Source of the DNA: Hoyosella subflava DQS3-9A1
GTDB taxonomy: Bacteria > Actinomycetota > Actinomycetes > Mycobacteriales > Mycobacteriaceae
Assembly (NCBI RefSeq): GCF_000214175.1
Contig: NC_015564.1
Location: 434,001-498,000 of the forward strand
Reading direction: 5' to 3'
DNA length: 64,000 nucleotides
Part shown: in pieces, positions 23,448 through 33,500 of the stretch
How the letters are laid out: every line of letters begins with the position of its first letter
Numbering within the stretch: the first letter of the stretch is position 1
Notes under the pieces: generated by a model
Seen by the model: the letters and a program-made list of their open reading frames with translations, nothing else
The model's database searches: none
Told to the model about the DNA's origin: nothing
Program-made: the position numbers and the translations under genes

Positions 23448-24077
23448 GTGACCATCCGCGAACCCCAGCAGGAGCGCAGTCGCGCGACTCATCAGCGCCT
23501 GCTCGAAACCACCATTGAGTGCCTCGCCCAGCACGGCTGGGCGGGTACGACAGTGGGGGTAGTGGCGCAGCGGGCTGGCGTATCGCGCGGTGCCATTCAG
23601 CACCATTTCCCGACCAGGGAAGATCTGATCACCTCCGCGCTCGAGTTCATTTTCGACCAGCGAATGGCGGAAGTCCGGGCCGCCGCCGCAGATCTGCCGG
23701 AGGGCGCCGAGAGAGTTGAAGCAGTGGTCATCCGGTTGGTCGACTACTTCACGGGTGTTCTCTTCAAGGCTGCTCTGCAAGTGTGGACGGCGGCCGCGGC
23801 AGACCCTGCACTGAAGGAACGGGTGGTTCCGCTGGAACTGCGCTTTGGACGGACCGTTCACACGATCGCGATCGAACTGCTCGGCGCCGACGACTCGGAT
23901 CCTGATACGCACCGTCTGGTGCAGGCCACTCTCGACATGGCGCGTGGCTTGGGCCTCGCGGATGTGCTGACAGACGACTCCCGTCGGCGATCGCAAATCG
24001 TTGCCACGTGGGCGCAGCACCTCAGTACTGCGCTCACGCGGGTACGGGCACCCTCGGCCGCGGGGGCGCCGCAGTAA
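23448..24077 (+). CDS. TetR/AcrR family transcriptional regulator
   Basis: 209 aa. The N-terminal helix-turn-helix domain (residues about 8-58) reads RATHQRLLETTIECLAQHGW, then VVAQRAGVSRGAIQHHFPTREDL, the typical TetR DNA-recognition segment. The C-terminal two-thirds is the variable ligand/dimerisation domain. The GTG start lies 2 nt after the previous stop, so it is the last gene of the acyl-CoA operon and probably represses it, with an acyl-CoA or free acid as ligand. The candidate site is the palindrome at 14011-14034. Regulation is inferred, not shown. Confidence 0.88.
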   Translation: MTIREPQQERSRATHQRLLETTIECLAQHGWAGTTVGVVAQRAGVSRGAIQHHFPTREDLITSALEFIFDQRMAEVRAAAADLPEGAERVEAVVIRLVDYFTGVLFKAALQVWTAAAADPALKERVVPLELRFGRTVHTIAIELLGADDSDPDTHRLVQATLDMARGLGLADVLTDDSRRRSQIVATWAQHLSTALTRVRAPSAAGAPQ

Positions 24078-24092
24078 CTCACGAAATGACAG

Positions 24093-24158
24093 TTCTCAAA
24101 GGAAGGCGTACATCCTCAAAAGAAACTTCCTTTGAGGGTGTACGCCTGGTTGTGAGAA
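24093..24158 (+). terminator. Long hairpin with alternative pairing after the TetR gene
   Basis: Positions 24104-24120 pair with 24131-24147 over 17 bp (one G-T pair) around a 10-nt loop, and TTCTCA/TGAGAA adds an outer arm. A competing 10-bp perfect stem is possible between CTCAAAGGAA (24095-24104) and TTCCTTTGAG (24127-24136). No T-run follows, so classical terminator function is uncertain; it probably marks the operon end or acts as a regulatory RNA structure. Confidence 0.5.
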
Positions 24159-24202
24159 TTAGCGCGCCGCGGGGCGAGGGCACTCCAGGTAGCATCCGGT
24201 AC

Positions 24203-24754
24203 GTGGAGACTCGTGGGCTGAGACGCGTTGGCGCCGGACTCGCGGCTGCGCTGTGCGTGCTGTTAACAGCCTGCTCAGATGGCCCAGAAACTGAGTCCGA
24301 GCCGCATCAGAACGAGCAGAACGAGCCTGGCCAGGTGGATGCTGCGGGATTGTTCTTCGGGGAATGCGGCGGGGTGTCAGCTGATGAACTGATGCAAACC
24401 ACAGGAATCAGTAACGTTCGGCTCATTGAGCGAAACTCAGTCGGCTGTCGCTGGGAGGACCCGAACTTTTTCGGCGCGCGCGCCTCATTCTCCTGGTACC
24501 GGGGTAGTCCGATCGGGCGAGAACGGGCGCTGGTGGAGCTCTCGGGCCGGGACGTATTTGACGTATCTATGCAAGGCCCCAATGGCGAACTGCATGGTTT
24601 CGCAGGGCGCGGTGTGGGCATCTGTGAGGTATCGATCGAGTCGGAATCGGATTTCTTTGTCTGGTCCGTCGTGTTCGATCAGCTTTCGCCGCCGCGCGAT
24701 ATGTGTGAGCGGGTTGAGGCGCTGGCAGAAATGACGGTGACACGTGCCGAATAG
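24203..24754 (+). CDS. DUF3558-type lipoprotein
   Basis: 183-aa predicted lipoprotein. From the GTG at 24203 the protein begins VETRGLRRVGAGLAAALCVL and continues to LTAC, a normal lipoprotein signal peptide; the ORF is open further upstream but that stretch overlaps the TetR gene and the hairpin. The mature part has an acidic linker, then a domain with CGGVSADELMQTTGI, a Cys in GCRWED and GICEVSIES, the paired-cysteine pattern of DUF3558 mycobacterial lipoproteins. The function of this family is unknown; it is expected on the outer face of the cell membrane. It overlaps the next gene. Confidence 0.75.
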   Translation: METRGLRRVGAGLAAALCVLLTACSDGPETESEPHQNEQNEPGQVDAAGLFFGECGGVSADELMQTTGISNVRLIERNSVGCRWEDPNFFGARASFSWYRGSPIGRERALVELSGRDVFDVSMQGPNGELHGFAGRGVGICEVSIESESDFFVWSVVFDQLSPPRDMCERVEALAEMTVTRAE

Positions 24755-25304
24755 ATGCGGTTTCAAATGGCGGCGTGCCCTGGCGTGCGGCGCGGCCGCC
24801 GCCCTCCTCGGAGCCGGCCTCGTCGGCTGCACCAGGGAAATCGAGGGCACCGCGCGCGCTGACGGCTCCGTGGGCCAGGTGGACAGTCAAGAGTTCCTGA
24901 ACCTGCTCGATGAGTGCGAGTTCCTGCCGGCTGAAGACATTGCAGAGGTGTTCGATGCCGATGGGGTGAGTAATACGTTCTTCGGAGCCATCTGCCGGTA
25001 CGACGTCTATGGGCCCCTAGGCACGGTGGGGGTGACGCTGGCGTGGTTCGAAGACGGATCCTTGTGGCGCGAGCGCAGGGCCACTGAGCAGCTCGGTTAC
25101 GAGGTAAATAACGTCTCGGTTGCGGGGCAGGGCGGGTTTGAGGTCCGCATTCCCGACGATCCGATGGCGTGCGGGGTCGCGACACGATCTGGCGACGGCG
25201 GGTCCCTGACTTGGTGGGTGCATCCGCAAGGATCGCGTGCGGGAGTGAACAGCTGTGACGCCGCTTTGGAACTGGCGGAGATGAGTGTCAGGATGAACTT
25301 CTGA
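24744..25304 (+). CDS. DUF3558-type lipoprotein
   Basis: 186-aa predicted lipoprotein, a divergent paralogue of the preceding one. The signal peptide ends in the lipobox LVGC, followed by a short linker and a DUF3558-like domain (LLDECEFLPAEDIAEVF, ICRYDVYG, ACGVATRSGDGGSLTWWV). The GTG start at 24744 overlaps the end of the upstream gene by 11 nt, indicating co-translation. Function is unknown. The pair separates the TetR gene from the ribosomal str operon. Confidence 0.75.
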   Translation: MPNRCGFKWRRALACGAAAALLGAGLVGCTREIEGTARADGSVGQVDSQEFLNLLDECEFLPAEDIAEVFDADGVSNTFFGAICRYDVYGPLGTVGVTLAWFEDGSLWRERRATEQLGYEVNNVSVAGQGGFEVRIPDDPMACGVATRSGDGGSLTWWVHPQGSRAGVNSCDAALELAEMSVRMNF

Positions 25305-25656
25305 CGCGACGGAGTACGGCTGCAGGCTTCAGGCAGAGCCCACCGATGGGTGGGGATGCACTGACTTTGACCTGGACGGTGATATAGAGGTATTGTTGCC
25401 GGTCGTGCCCGATGCATTCGGGTCGAATCGCAAGCCTGAATTCAGTGACTCCGGCGGCAGAGAACTGTCCGCCGGTGTTGGTGCGGGTGCTGTAGCGAGC
25501 GCTTCGCAAGTATTTTCGCTGGTCAGGGGTGCGACACTCCCGACCTCGGGATGACGGGCCTGGGCTTGTACTGTTGAGCCCGGTTAACCCAGAAAACTTT
25601 GAATACGTTCCGCTCTTGAACAAGAGAGTGAAGAAGCACCAGAGGAAAGCCGGTCT
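25305..25656 (+). promoter_or_regulatory. Non-coding region upstream of the str operon, with a candidate promoter
   Basis: 352 nt without a convincing gene. The best promoter-like pair is TTGACC (25367-25372) and TATTGT (25391-25396) with an 18-nt spacer, which would give a leader of about 255 nt before rpsL. A second start nearer rpsL cannot be excluded. An AGGAAAG stretch just before 25657 is the rpsL ribosome-binding site. The promoter call is by eye and tentative. Confidence 0.4.
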
Positions 25657-26031
25657 ATGCCCACCATTCAGCAGCTGGTCCGTAAAGGGCGCCAGGACAA
25701 GGTCGCCAAGACCAAGACCGCGGCCCTGAAGGGGAGCCCCCAGCGTCGCGGTGTGTGCACACGCGTGTACACCACCACCCCCAAGAAGCCGAACTCTGCG
25801 CTGCGGAAGGTGGCCCGTGTACGCCTGACCAGCCAGATTGAAGTTACGGCATACATCCCCGGCGAGGGGCACAACCTTCAGGAGCACTCCATGGTGCTCG
25901 TGCGTGGCGGTCGTGTGAAGGACCTTCCGGGTGTTCGCTACAAGATCATCCGCGGTTCGCTTGACACGCAGGGTGTCAAGAACCGCAAGCAGGCACGCAG
26001 CCGTTATGGCGCGAAGAAGGAGAAGAGCTAA
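25657..26031 (+). CDS. rpsL: 30S ribosomal protein S12
   Basis: 124-aa decoding-centre protein of the small ribosomal subunit, nearly identical in outline to mycobacterial RpsL ([12 protein letters not shown]...[10 protein letters not shown]). The two positions that give streptomycin resistance when changed are wild type: Lys in TPKKPNS (Lys43) and Lys in GRVKDLPG (Lys88). First gene of the str operon; its TAA overlaps the rpsG ATG by one base (TAATG), coupling the two genes. Confidence 0.98.
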   Translation: MPTIQQLVRKGRQDKVAKTKTAALKGSPQRRGVCTRVYTTTPKKPNSALRKVARVRLTSQIEVTAYIPGEGHNLQEHSMVLVRGGRVKDLPGVRYKIIRGSLDTQGVKNRKQARSRYGAKKEKS

Positions 26032-26501
26032 TGCCTCGCAAGGGCCCAGCACCCAAGCGTCCGCTCATCGCTGATCCTGTGTACGGGTCGCCGCTCGTTA
26101 CGCAGTTGGTGAACAAGGTTCTGCTCGATGGTAAGAAGTCGACTGCGGAGCGCATCGTTTACAGCGCTCTCGAGCAGGCTCGCGAAAAAACCGGTACCGA
26201 CCCGGTTGTCACTCTGAAGCGCGCTCTCGACAATGTGCGTCCCGCCCTTGAGGTCCGCAGCCGCCGCGTTGGTGGCGCGACCTACCAGGTGCCGGTTGAC
26301 GTTCGTCCCGCCCGGGCTACCACCCTGGCCATGCGCTGGCTCGTGACATTCTCACGTGCACGACGTGAGAAGACAATGGTCGAGCGGCTCGCCAATGAGC
26401 TGCTCGATGCGAGCAACGGTCTTGGTGCATCGGTGAAGCGGCGTGAAGACACGCACAAGATGGCTGAGGCTAACCGGGCGTTCGCGCACTACCGCTGGTG
26501 A
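26031..26501 (+). CDS. rpsG: 30S ribosomal protein S7
   Basis: 156-aa primary 16S rRNA-binding protein of the 30S head ([12 protein letters not shown]...NRAFAHYRW), full length. It starts inside the rpsL stop codon. In other bacteria S7 represses its own operon by binding the rpsL-rpsG junction; with a one-base overlap no intercistronic hairpin is available here, so that mechanism is not evident. fusA follows after 188 nt that contain a small tandem repeat (CAGCGATAA twice, near 26627-26644). Confidence 0.98.
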   Translation: MPRKGPAPKRPLIADPVYGSPLVTQLVNKVLLDGKKSTAERIVYSALEQAREKTGTDPVVTLKRALDNVRPALEVRSRRVGGATYQVPVDVRPARATTLAMRWLVTFSRARREKTMVERLANELLDASNGLGASVKRREDTHKMAEANRAFAHYRW

Positions 26502-26689
26502 CGACCCTTCGCAGCTGTCCGTTTCTGCCGGCCAGCTGCATCGGGAAGTGCCCGGCTCGATACAGTTACGGTGAATACCGTGCAACGCCTGTCACCCGAC
26601 TGAGCCTGGCGAGAAGATCGTGATGACAGCGATAACAGCGATAACAAGGCAACCGCACACAACGACAAGAACGAGCGGGGAAGATTCCA

Positions 26690-28807
26690 GTGGCACTTGA
26701 CGTGCTGACCGACCTGAACCGGGTCCGCAACATCGGCATCATGGCGCACATCGACGCCGGCAAGACAACAACCACCGAGCGGATCCTGTTCTACACCGGG
26801 ATCAACTACAAGATCGGTGAAGTTCACGATGGCGCGGCCACCATGGACTGGATGGAGCAGGAGCAGGAGCGGGGTATCACCATTACCTCCGCAGCCACTA
26901 CGTGCTTCTGGAAAGACAACCAGATCAACATCATCGACACCCCTGGTCACGTCGACTTCACGGTCGAGGTGGAGCGTTCGCTCCGTGTCCTCGATGGTGC
27001 GGTTGCTGTCTTCGACGGCAAGGAAGGCGTTGAGCCGCAGTCCGAGCAGGTCTGGCGGCAGGCGGATAAGTACAACGTCCCCCGTATCTGCTTCGTCAAC
27101 AAGATGGACAAGCTCGGGGCCGACTTCTACTTCACCGTGCAGACGATCAAGGACCGTCTTGGCGCGAAGCCGCTGGTTCTCCAGCTCCCCATCGGTTCCG
27201 AGAACGATTTCATCGGCGTTGTGGACCTGATTGAGAACAATGCGATCATCTGGCACGAGAAAGATGAGCAGGGCAACCCTGGCCGCGGGCAGGTTTTCGA
27301 GGTCATCGACATCCCGGAGGATCTTGCTGAGCGGGCGGAGCAGTACCGCCAGGAACTGATCGAGACTGTCGCGGAATCCGATGAGGAACTGCTTGAGAAG
27401 TTCTTCGGTGGCGAGGAGCTGTCGAAGGACGAGATCAAGGGCGCTATCCGCAAGCTCACCATCTCCGGTGAAATGTATCCCGTGATCTGTGGCTCCGCTT
27501 TCAAGAACAAGGGCGTTCAGCCCATGCTGGATGCGGTCATTGCTTACCTTCCGTCGCCGCTCGACGTGCCGTCGATCGAGGGTCATGTTCCCGGGGACGA
27601 GTCTGCGGTTCTGACCCGCACGCCCAACTCGGACGAGCCCTTCTCTGCGCTCGCGTTCAAGGTTGCTACGCACCCGTTCTTCGGAAAGCTCACCTACGTC
27701 CGCGTTTACTCGGGCAAGGTCGACACGGGTTCGCAGATCACGAACTCGACCAAGGGCAAAAAAGAGCGTGTTGGCAAGCTCTTCCAGATGCACTCGAACA
27801 AGGAAAACCCTGTTCCGTTTGCATCCGCGGGCCACATTTACGCGTTCATCGGTCTCAAGGACACCACCACGGGCGACACGCTGTGTGACGCGTCGAACCC
27901 CATCATCCTCGAGTCGATGACCTTCCCGGACCCGGTCATCGAGGTAGCGATCGAGCCGAAGACGAAGTCGGACCAGGAAAAGCTCTCCACGGCTATCCAG
28001 AAGCTCGCCGAGGAAGACCCGACCTTCAAGGTCCACCTCGACGACGAGACCGGTCAGACCGTGATCGGCGGTATGGGTGAACTCCACCTCGATATTCTCG
28101 TCGACCGCATGAAGCGTGAGTTCAAGGTCGAGGCGAACGTCGGTAAGCCGCAGGTTGCTTACCGTGAGACGATTCGCGGGACCGTGGACAAGCACGAATT
28201 CACCCACAAAAAGCAAACCGGTGGCTCCGGACAGTTCGCTCGCGTCATCATCAAGCTCGAGCCTTTCAAGGGCGAGGATGGCGAGCACTACGAGTTCAAG
28301 AGCGCTGTCACCGGTGGGCGTGTGCCGAGGGAGTACATTCCTTCGGTGGACGCTGGCGCACAGGACGCCATGCAGTACGGCGTGCTGGCTGGCTACCCGC
28401 TGACCGACGTTAGGGTCACGCTCCTCGACGGTGCGTACCACGAGGTCGACTCGTCGGAAATGGCCTTCAAGATCGCCGGTTCCCAGGCCCTCAAGGAAGC
28501 TGCCCGCAAGGCACATCCGGTGATTCTCGAGCCGCTCATGGCGGTCGAGGTCATCACTCCTGAGGACTACATGGGAGATGTCATCGGTGACCTGAACTCC
28601 CGCCGTGGTCAGATTCAGGCCATGGAGGAGCGCAGCGGTGCCCGTGTCGTGAAGGCACTCGTTCCGCTGTCGGAGATGTTCGGCTACGTCGGCGACCTCC
28701 GGTCGAAGACTCAGGGCCGGGCGAACTACTCAATGGTGTTCAACTCCTACGCTGAAGTTCCCGCGAACGTGGCGAAGGAGATCATCGCGAAGGCCACCGG
28801 CGAGTAA
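26690..28807 (+). CDS. fusA: Elongation factor G
   Basis: 705-aa translocation GTPase. G-motifs are visible: [12 protein letters not shown] (P-loop), [10 protein letters not shown] (switch I), DTPGHVDF and NKMD. The C-terminal domains II-V are complete ([44 protein letters not shown]). The start is GTG at 26690 after a GGGGAAGA site, giving [14 protein letters not shown]. Standard str-operon position between rpsG and tuf. There is no sign of duplication or truncation. Confidence 0.98.
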   Translation: MALDVLTDLNRVRNIGIMAHIDAGKTTTTERILFYTGINYKIGEVHDGAATMDWMEQEQERGITITSAATTCFWKDNQINIIDTPGHVDFTVEVERSLRVLDGAVAVFDGKEGVEPQSEQVWRQADKYNVPRICFVNKMDKLGADFYFTVQTIKDRLGAKPLVLQLPIGSENDFIGVVDLIENNAIIWHEKDEQGNPGRGQVFEVIDIPEDLAERAEQYRQELIETVAESDEELLEKFFGGEELSKDEIKGAIRKLTISGEMYPVICGSAFKNKGVQPMLDAVIAYLPSPLDVPSIEGHVPGDESAVLTRTPNSDEPFSALAFKVATHPFFGKLTYVRVYSGKVDTGSQITNSTKGKKERVGKLFQMHSNKENPVPFASAGHIYAFIGLKDTTTGDTLCDASNPIILESMTFPDPVIEVAIEPKTKSDQEKLSTAIQKLAEEDPTFKVHLDDETGQTVIGGMGELHLDILVDRMKREFKVEANVGKPQVAYRETIRGTVDKHEFTHKKQTGGSGQFARVIIKLEPFKGEDGEHYEFKSAVTGGRVPREYIPSVDAGAQDAMQYGVLAGYPLTDVRVTLLDGAYHEVDSSEMAFKIAGSQALKEAARKAHPVILEPLMAVEVITPEDYMGDVIGDLNSRRGQIQAMEERSGARVVKALVPLSEMFGYVGDLRSKTQGRANYSMVFNSYAEVPANVAKEIIAKATGE

Positions 28808-28966
28808 GTTCACCAACCGCCGCCCATAGGTAGTATCTCCGGGTAGCCTTCCTAGGAGCCGCTTCTCTGGGAACCCCTCACCATCTGGGGTAACGGCAAG
28901 ACCACCACGTTAGAACAACCGCACTGCTGCAAACTGCAAGCACTAATTAGTCCAGGAGGACACAAA

Positions 28967-30160
<1,194 letters not shown>

Positions 30161-30184
30161 TCTGACGCTCGACCGAATCTTCGT

Positions 30185-30221
30185 AACGGCACTCACCCCC
30201 GCTGGGGTGGGTGCCGTTGCT
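30185..30221 (+). terminator. Rho-independent terminator of the str operon
   Basis: AACGGCACTCACCCC (30185-30199) pairs with GGGGTGGGTGCCGTT (30204-30218) around a 4-nt loop, with one G-T pair, followed by GCTTTG. It starts 25 nt after the tuf stop. Confidence 0.85.
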
Positions 30222-30298
30222 TTGTGTTGACCGGGATGAGTCAGCAGTGCGCCCTTAACCCTTATCAGGGCGGTGCAGGCGGTAGGCTCACTTGATGC

Positions 30299-30341
30299 GT
30301 TACCACCGAGTAAGGTCGTCTATCGGTCCTTCGGTGGTAAC
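30299..30341 (+). promoter_or_regulatory. Leader hairpin I
   Basis: GTTACCACCGA (30299-30309) and TCGGTGGTAAC (30331-30341) form an 11-bp perfect stem with a 21-nt loop. It lies about 250 nt upstream of the NRPS start. Confidence 0.55.
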
Positions 30342-30421
30342 TCCTAGCGGGGCTAAAAGCAATATCATGTGAGATGAGCAACGGGATATTGGAGGTACGT
30401 TGATCTGAGGTAACGACGGGC

Positions 30422-30443
30422 CCGGTTACCGCGATGTAACCGG
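30422..30443 (+). promoter_or_regulatory. Leader hairpin II
   Basis: CCGGTTAC (30422-30429) and GTAACCGG (30436-30443) form an 8-bp perfect stem with the loop CGCGAT, directly in front of the terminator-like hairpin. Confidence 0.55.
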
Positions 30444-30444
30444 C

Positions 30445-30476
30445 AGAGCGCAGGTCAACAATTGATGCGCTCTTTT
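30445..30476 (+). terminator. Terminator-like hairpin in the NRPS leader (possible attenuator)
   Basis: AGAGCGCA (30445-30452) pairs with TGCGCTCT (30466-30473). An inner TCAA/TTGA stem caps it with a CAA loop and a GG bulge, and TTTT (30473-30476) follows. It ends 118 nt before the NRPS GTG, a position suited to transcription attenuation. The T-run is short, so efficiency is uncertain. Confidence 0.5.
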
Positions 30477-30594
30477 AGCCTTCTTGACGATTGGCAGATT
30501 CTTAGAGCATCAACTAGCGGATTTCGCCAACAGGGCCTAGAAGAAGACCCTGAAGGCGTCTTTGTGGTTGTGCTGGTGCAAATGGAGATGACGC

Positions 30595-33500
30595 GTGAGT
30601 CCTAGTGATGTGCCGGAGATTGACCGTGCGGAGGAGCAGCCCGTTGGCGATAGCTCATTCCCGCTGTCGTCGGCTCAGTACAGCATCTGGATGGCGCAGC
30701 AGCTTGATCCAGAGACGCCAGTCACGATCGCGCAGTACGTAGAGATTCACGGTGAAGTTGATCATGAACTTCTGACGCGTGCCGCCATGCAGGCAGGCCG
30801 GGAAACCGGTTCTGGGTACATCAGGATCGTCGAGTCCGGCGGTGCGCCAGTCCAAATGGTTGATAGATCTATTGACGACAGCATCACTTTCCTCGACCTC
30901 AGTGGCGCCAAGGACGCGGTGTCGCGGGCCCGGAAGTGGATGCGCGATGAGTACTCGTCACCGATAGATATCTCTAGGGATCGCCTGGCAGTATCCAGCC
31001 TCATCAAGGTCGGCCGCGGGCGTTACTTCTGGTACCAGCGAATTCACCATGTCGCAGTCGACGGTTTCGGTGCGATGAACGCGCTGACTCGTGTGAGCGA
31101 GATCTACTCCGCACTGGTGAATGGCGACGAGCCGCCCGCAGCGCCGGTCGAGGGATTACGCGCAATCTACGAGTCGGAAGTCGCTTACCGCCAGTCCCCG
31201 CGATTTGAGCGCGACCGGGAATTCTGGCGTGCATACACAGAAGGACTTCCAGATCGGGTTTCGCTCGCGCAGCGTTCAGCGCCTGCCGGGAAACAGAGCC
31301 TCGTTGCCTCATCTTCAGTGGGCGAAGCGACGGAGCGGCTGCTCGAAAAATCAGCGCAGCGGTATAACGGCTCCTGGTCACCTGCCACGATCGCGGCTTT
31401 CGGTGCCTATCTGGCACGCGTGACCGGGAACGACGAAGTCGTGCTCAGTCTGCCCGTATCAGCGCGTGTGACGAAAACGATGCGCCGGTCCGGCGGCATG
31501 GTCTCCAACGTGGTTCCCTTGCGAATCGCGGCCACGCCTGACCAGACTCCCAAGCAGCTGACTGACCTTGTGCAGAGCCAGATCTTCTCGGCGCTGCGTC
31601 ATCAGCGTTTCCGATACGAAAACATTCGCCGTGACATGGGCAGCGTGTCGGCGGACCGCGAGTTTTTCGGTCCCACCATCAACATCATGATGTTCCAGCC
31701 GGAGTTGCGGTTCGGCGACGTCACCGGCGAAATACACATCCTGAGTACGGGTCCCGTCGAAGACCTGTCCGTCAACCTGTATCCGAGTTCAGGCCCGGAA
31801 CGGATTCACATCGATTTCGAAGCGAATCCGGGACGCTACTCACGTGTTGAACTCGAGCGGCACCATGCCCGTTTCCGTACCTACCTGCAGCGCTTCCTCG
31901 AACTTGGTGAGTCCGAGTCGATCCGCTCTATCTCGATTCTCGGGCAGGATGAGCGGGAGTCTGTACTTGGCTGGGCTCGCGGTCCCCGTACCCCGCTCGT
32001 TCCCGAGTTGCGTTCCCTCAGCGGAGCCGTCCGTGCCCGCATTGAAGCTGCGCCCGGCGATATTGCTGTCGTAAGCACTGCGGGCAGCCTGACCTACGGC
32101 GAGCTCGGAAAGTCCGCTGATGCCCTCGCGGCAAAGCTATCGGCCAGGGGGGTTGGCCGTGAGAGCGTCGTCGCTCTCGCAGTGCCCCGGTCCCGGGAAT
32201 GGGTCGTCGGCATGCTAGCGGCTTGGCAGGTGGGTGCGAGCTACGCACCCGTCGATCCCGCATTCCCCGCTGACCGGCTCGAGGCAGTCCTGACGGACAC
32301 GAACGCGGCAGTGGTCGTGAGCCTCCCAGGCTGGGAGCACGCAGGTTCAGTTCCGCCTGGGGCGTTAATCGAATGTGACCTCGTGAGCCTGTCGCGAGAG
32401 AACGCTCAGCCGCCTACCGAACCGGCAGACCCCTGGCTGGAGGCCGGCGCCGGAGCCCGCACTGCGTACGTCATCTCCACGTCAGGCTCGACGGGGCGCC
32501 CGAAGCCCACTGTCGTTCCGATGGCCGGCGTCGCAAACACTGTTGCGTGGTACTGCGATGACGTGAAACTCACACCGGGTGAGGGTGTGCTCGTCGCCTC
32601 GTCACCAGGTTTCGACCTCACTCAGAAGAACGTGTGGGCGGCACTGGCCAGCGGGGCGCATATCGTTCTCGCTCAGGACGGTTTCGACCCGAGCGAAATA
32701 CTTCCTGCGATTTCTGAGCACGCGGTCACGCTGACGAATATGTCGCCGAGCGCGTTCGAGGCGCTCGTAGAGTCGGACACCGCAGGTGTCCTCAAGAAAA
32801 TGCGCACCGTATTCCTCGGTGGGGAGGCCATTCGCCCGCGGCCGCTTGAAAGCCTGCTGCGCGCCGGTGTCCGCATCGTCAACAGTTACGGGCCCACGGA
32901 AGCCTCGGACGTGGTGTCCTTCGCGGAGATGTCGCTGAAGGACCTCCAGTCGGTCCCGATCGGCCACGCGATCCCGAATATCGAGCTGTACGTACTCGAC
33001 CGTAGCCTCGCTCCTGTCCCCGTCGGCGTCGCAGGTGAGCTCTATGTCGGCGGTGTCGGTGTGGGCCGTGGATATGGTGGCCTGCCAGAGCTGACGTCTA
33101 ACCGGTACGTCGCAAGCCCGTTCGGCGTGCCTGGCGAGCGCATGTACCGCACCGGTGACCTTGTGCGGTGGCGCGATGATGGCGAACTCGAATACATCGG
33201 CCGCACCGATTTTCAGGTGAAACTTCGTGGTTTCCGCATCGAACTCGGTGAGGTGGAACTCGCGTTGCTCAGCCACCAGGATGTGGCGCAGGCAGCTGCA
33301 GTGGTGCACCGTGGCAACGGAACACCAGACCGGCTCGTCGGTTACGTTGTCGGAGCTGCGAACAACGTCGACGAAACGTCCGTGCTGTCGAGCATCTCGG
33401 AGTTCTTGCCGAGCTACATGGTGCCCTCTGCGCTCGTTGTCCTTGACGAATTCCCGTTGACGCCGAGCGGGAAGATTGACCGTAAAGTTCTTCCCGTTCC

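Larger units (their letters stand above)
30222..30594 (+). promoter_or_regulatory. Structured leader region of the NRPS genes
   Basis: 373 nt without a gene between the tuf terminator and the NRPS GTG. It contains three separate inverted repeats, annotated individually, and repeated GTTAC/GTAAC and TTGATGCG words that allow alternative pairing. The promoter must lie within it if the NRPS genes are transcribed independently of tuf; I cannot place it confidently. GGAGA at about 30583 is the NRPS ribosome-binding site. Confidence 0.5.

Noticed and set aside
26502-26689. Tandem CAGCGATAA repeat as a functional element
   Set aside because: Only two copies are present and no symmetry or known motif is apparent.
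30415-30476. Resemblance to a T-box (GGTTACCGCG followed by a terminator-like hairpin)
   Set aside because: The conserved TGG bulge and the surrounding AGGGTGG context are missing, I found no specifier stem, and T-boxes normally control tRNA or amino-acid genes.
30222-30594. tRNA gene or small protein gene between tuf and NRPS1
   Set aside because: The inverted repeats do not form a cloverleaf, no T-loop or anticodon arrangement is seen, and there is no ORF with a plausible ribosome-binding site.
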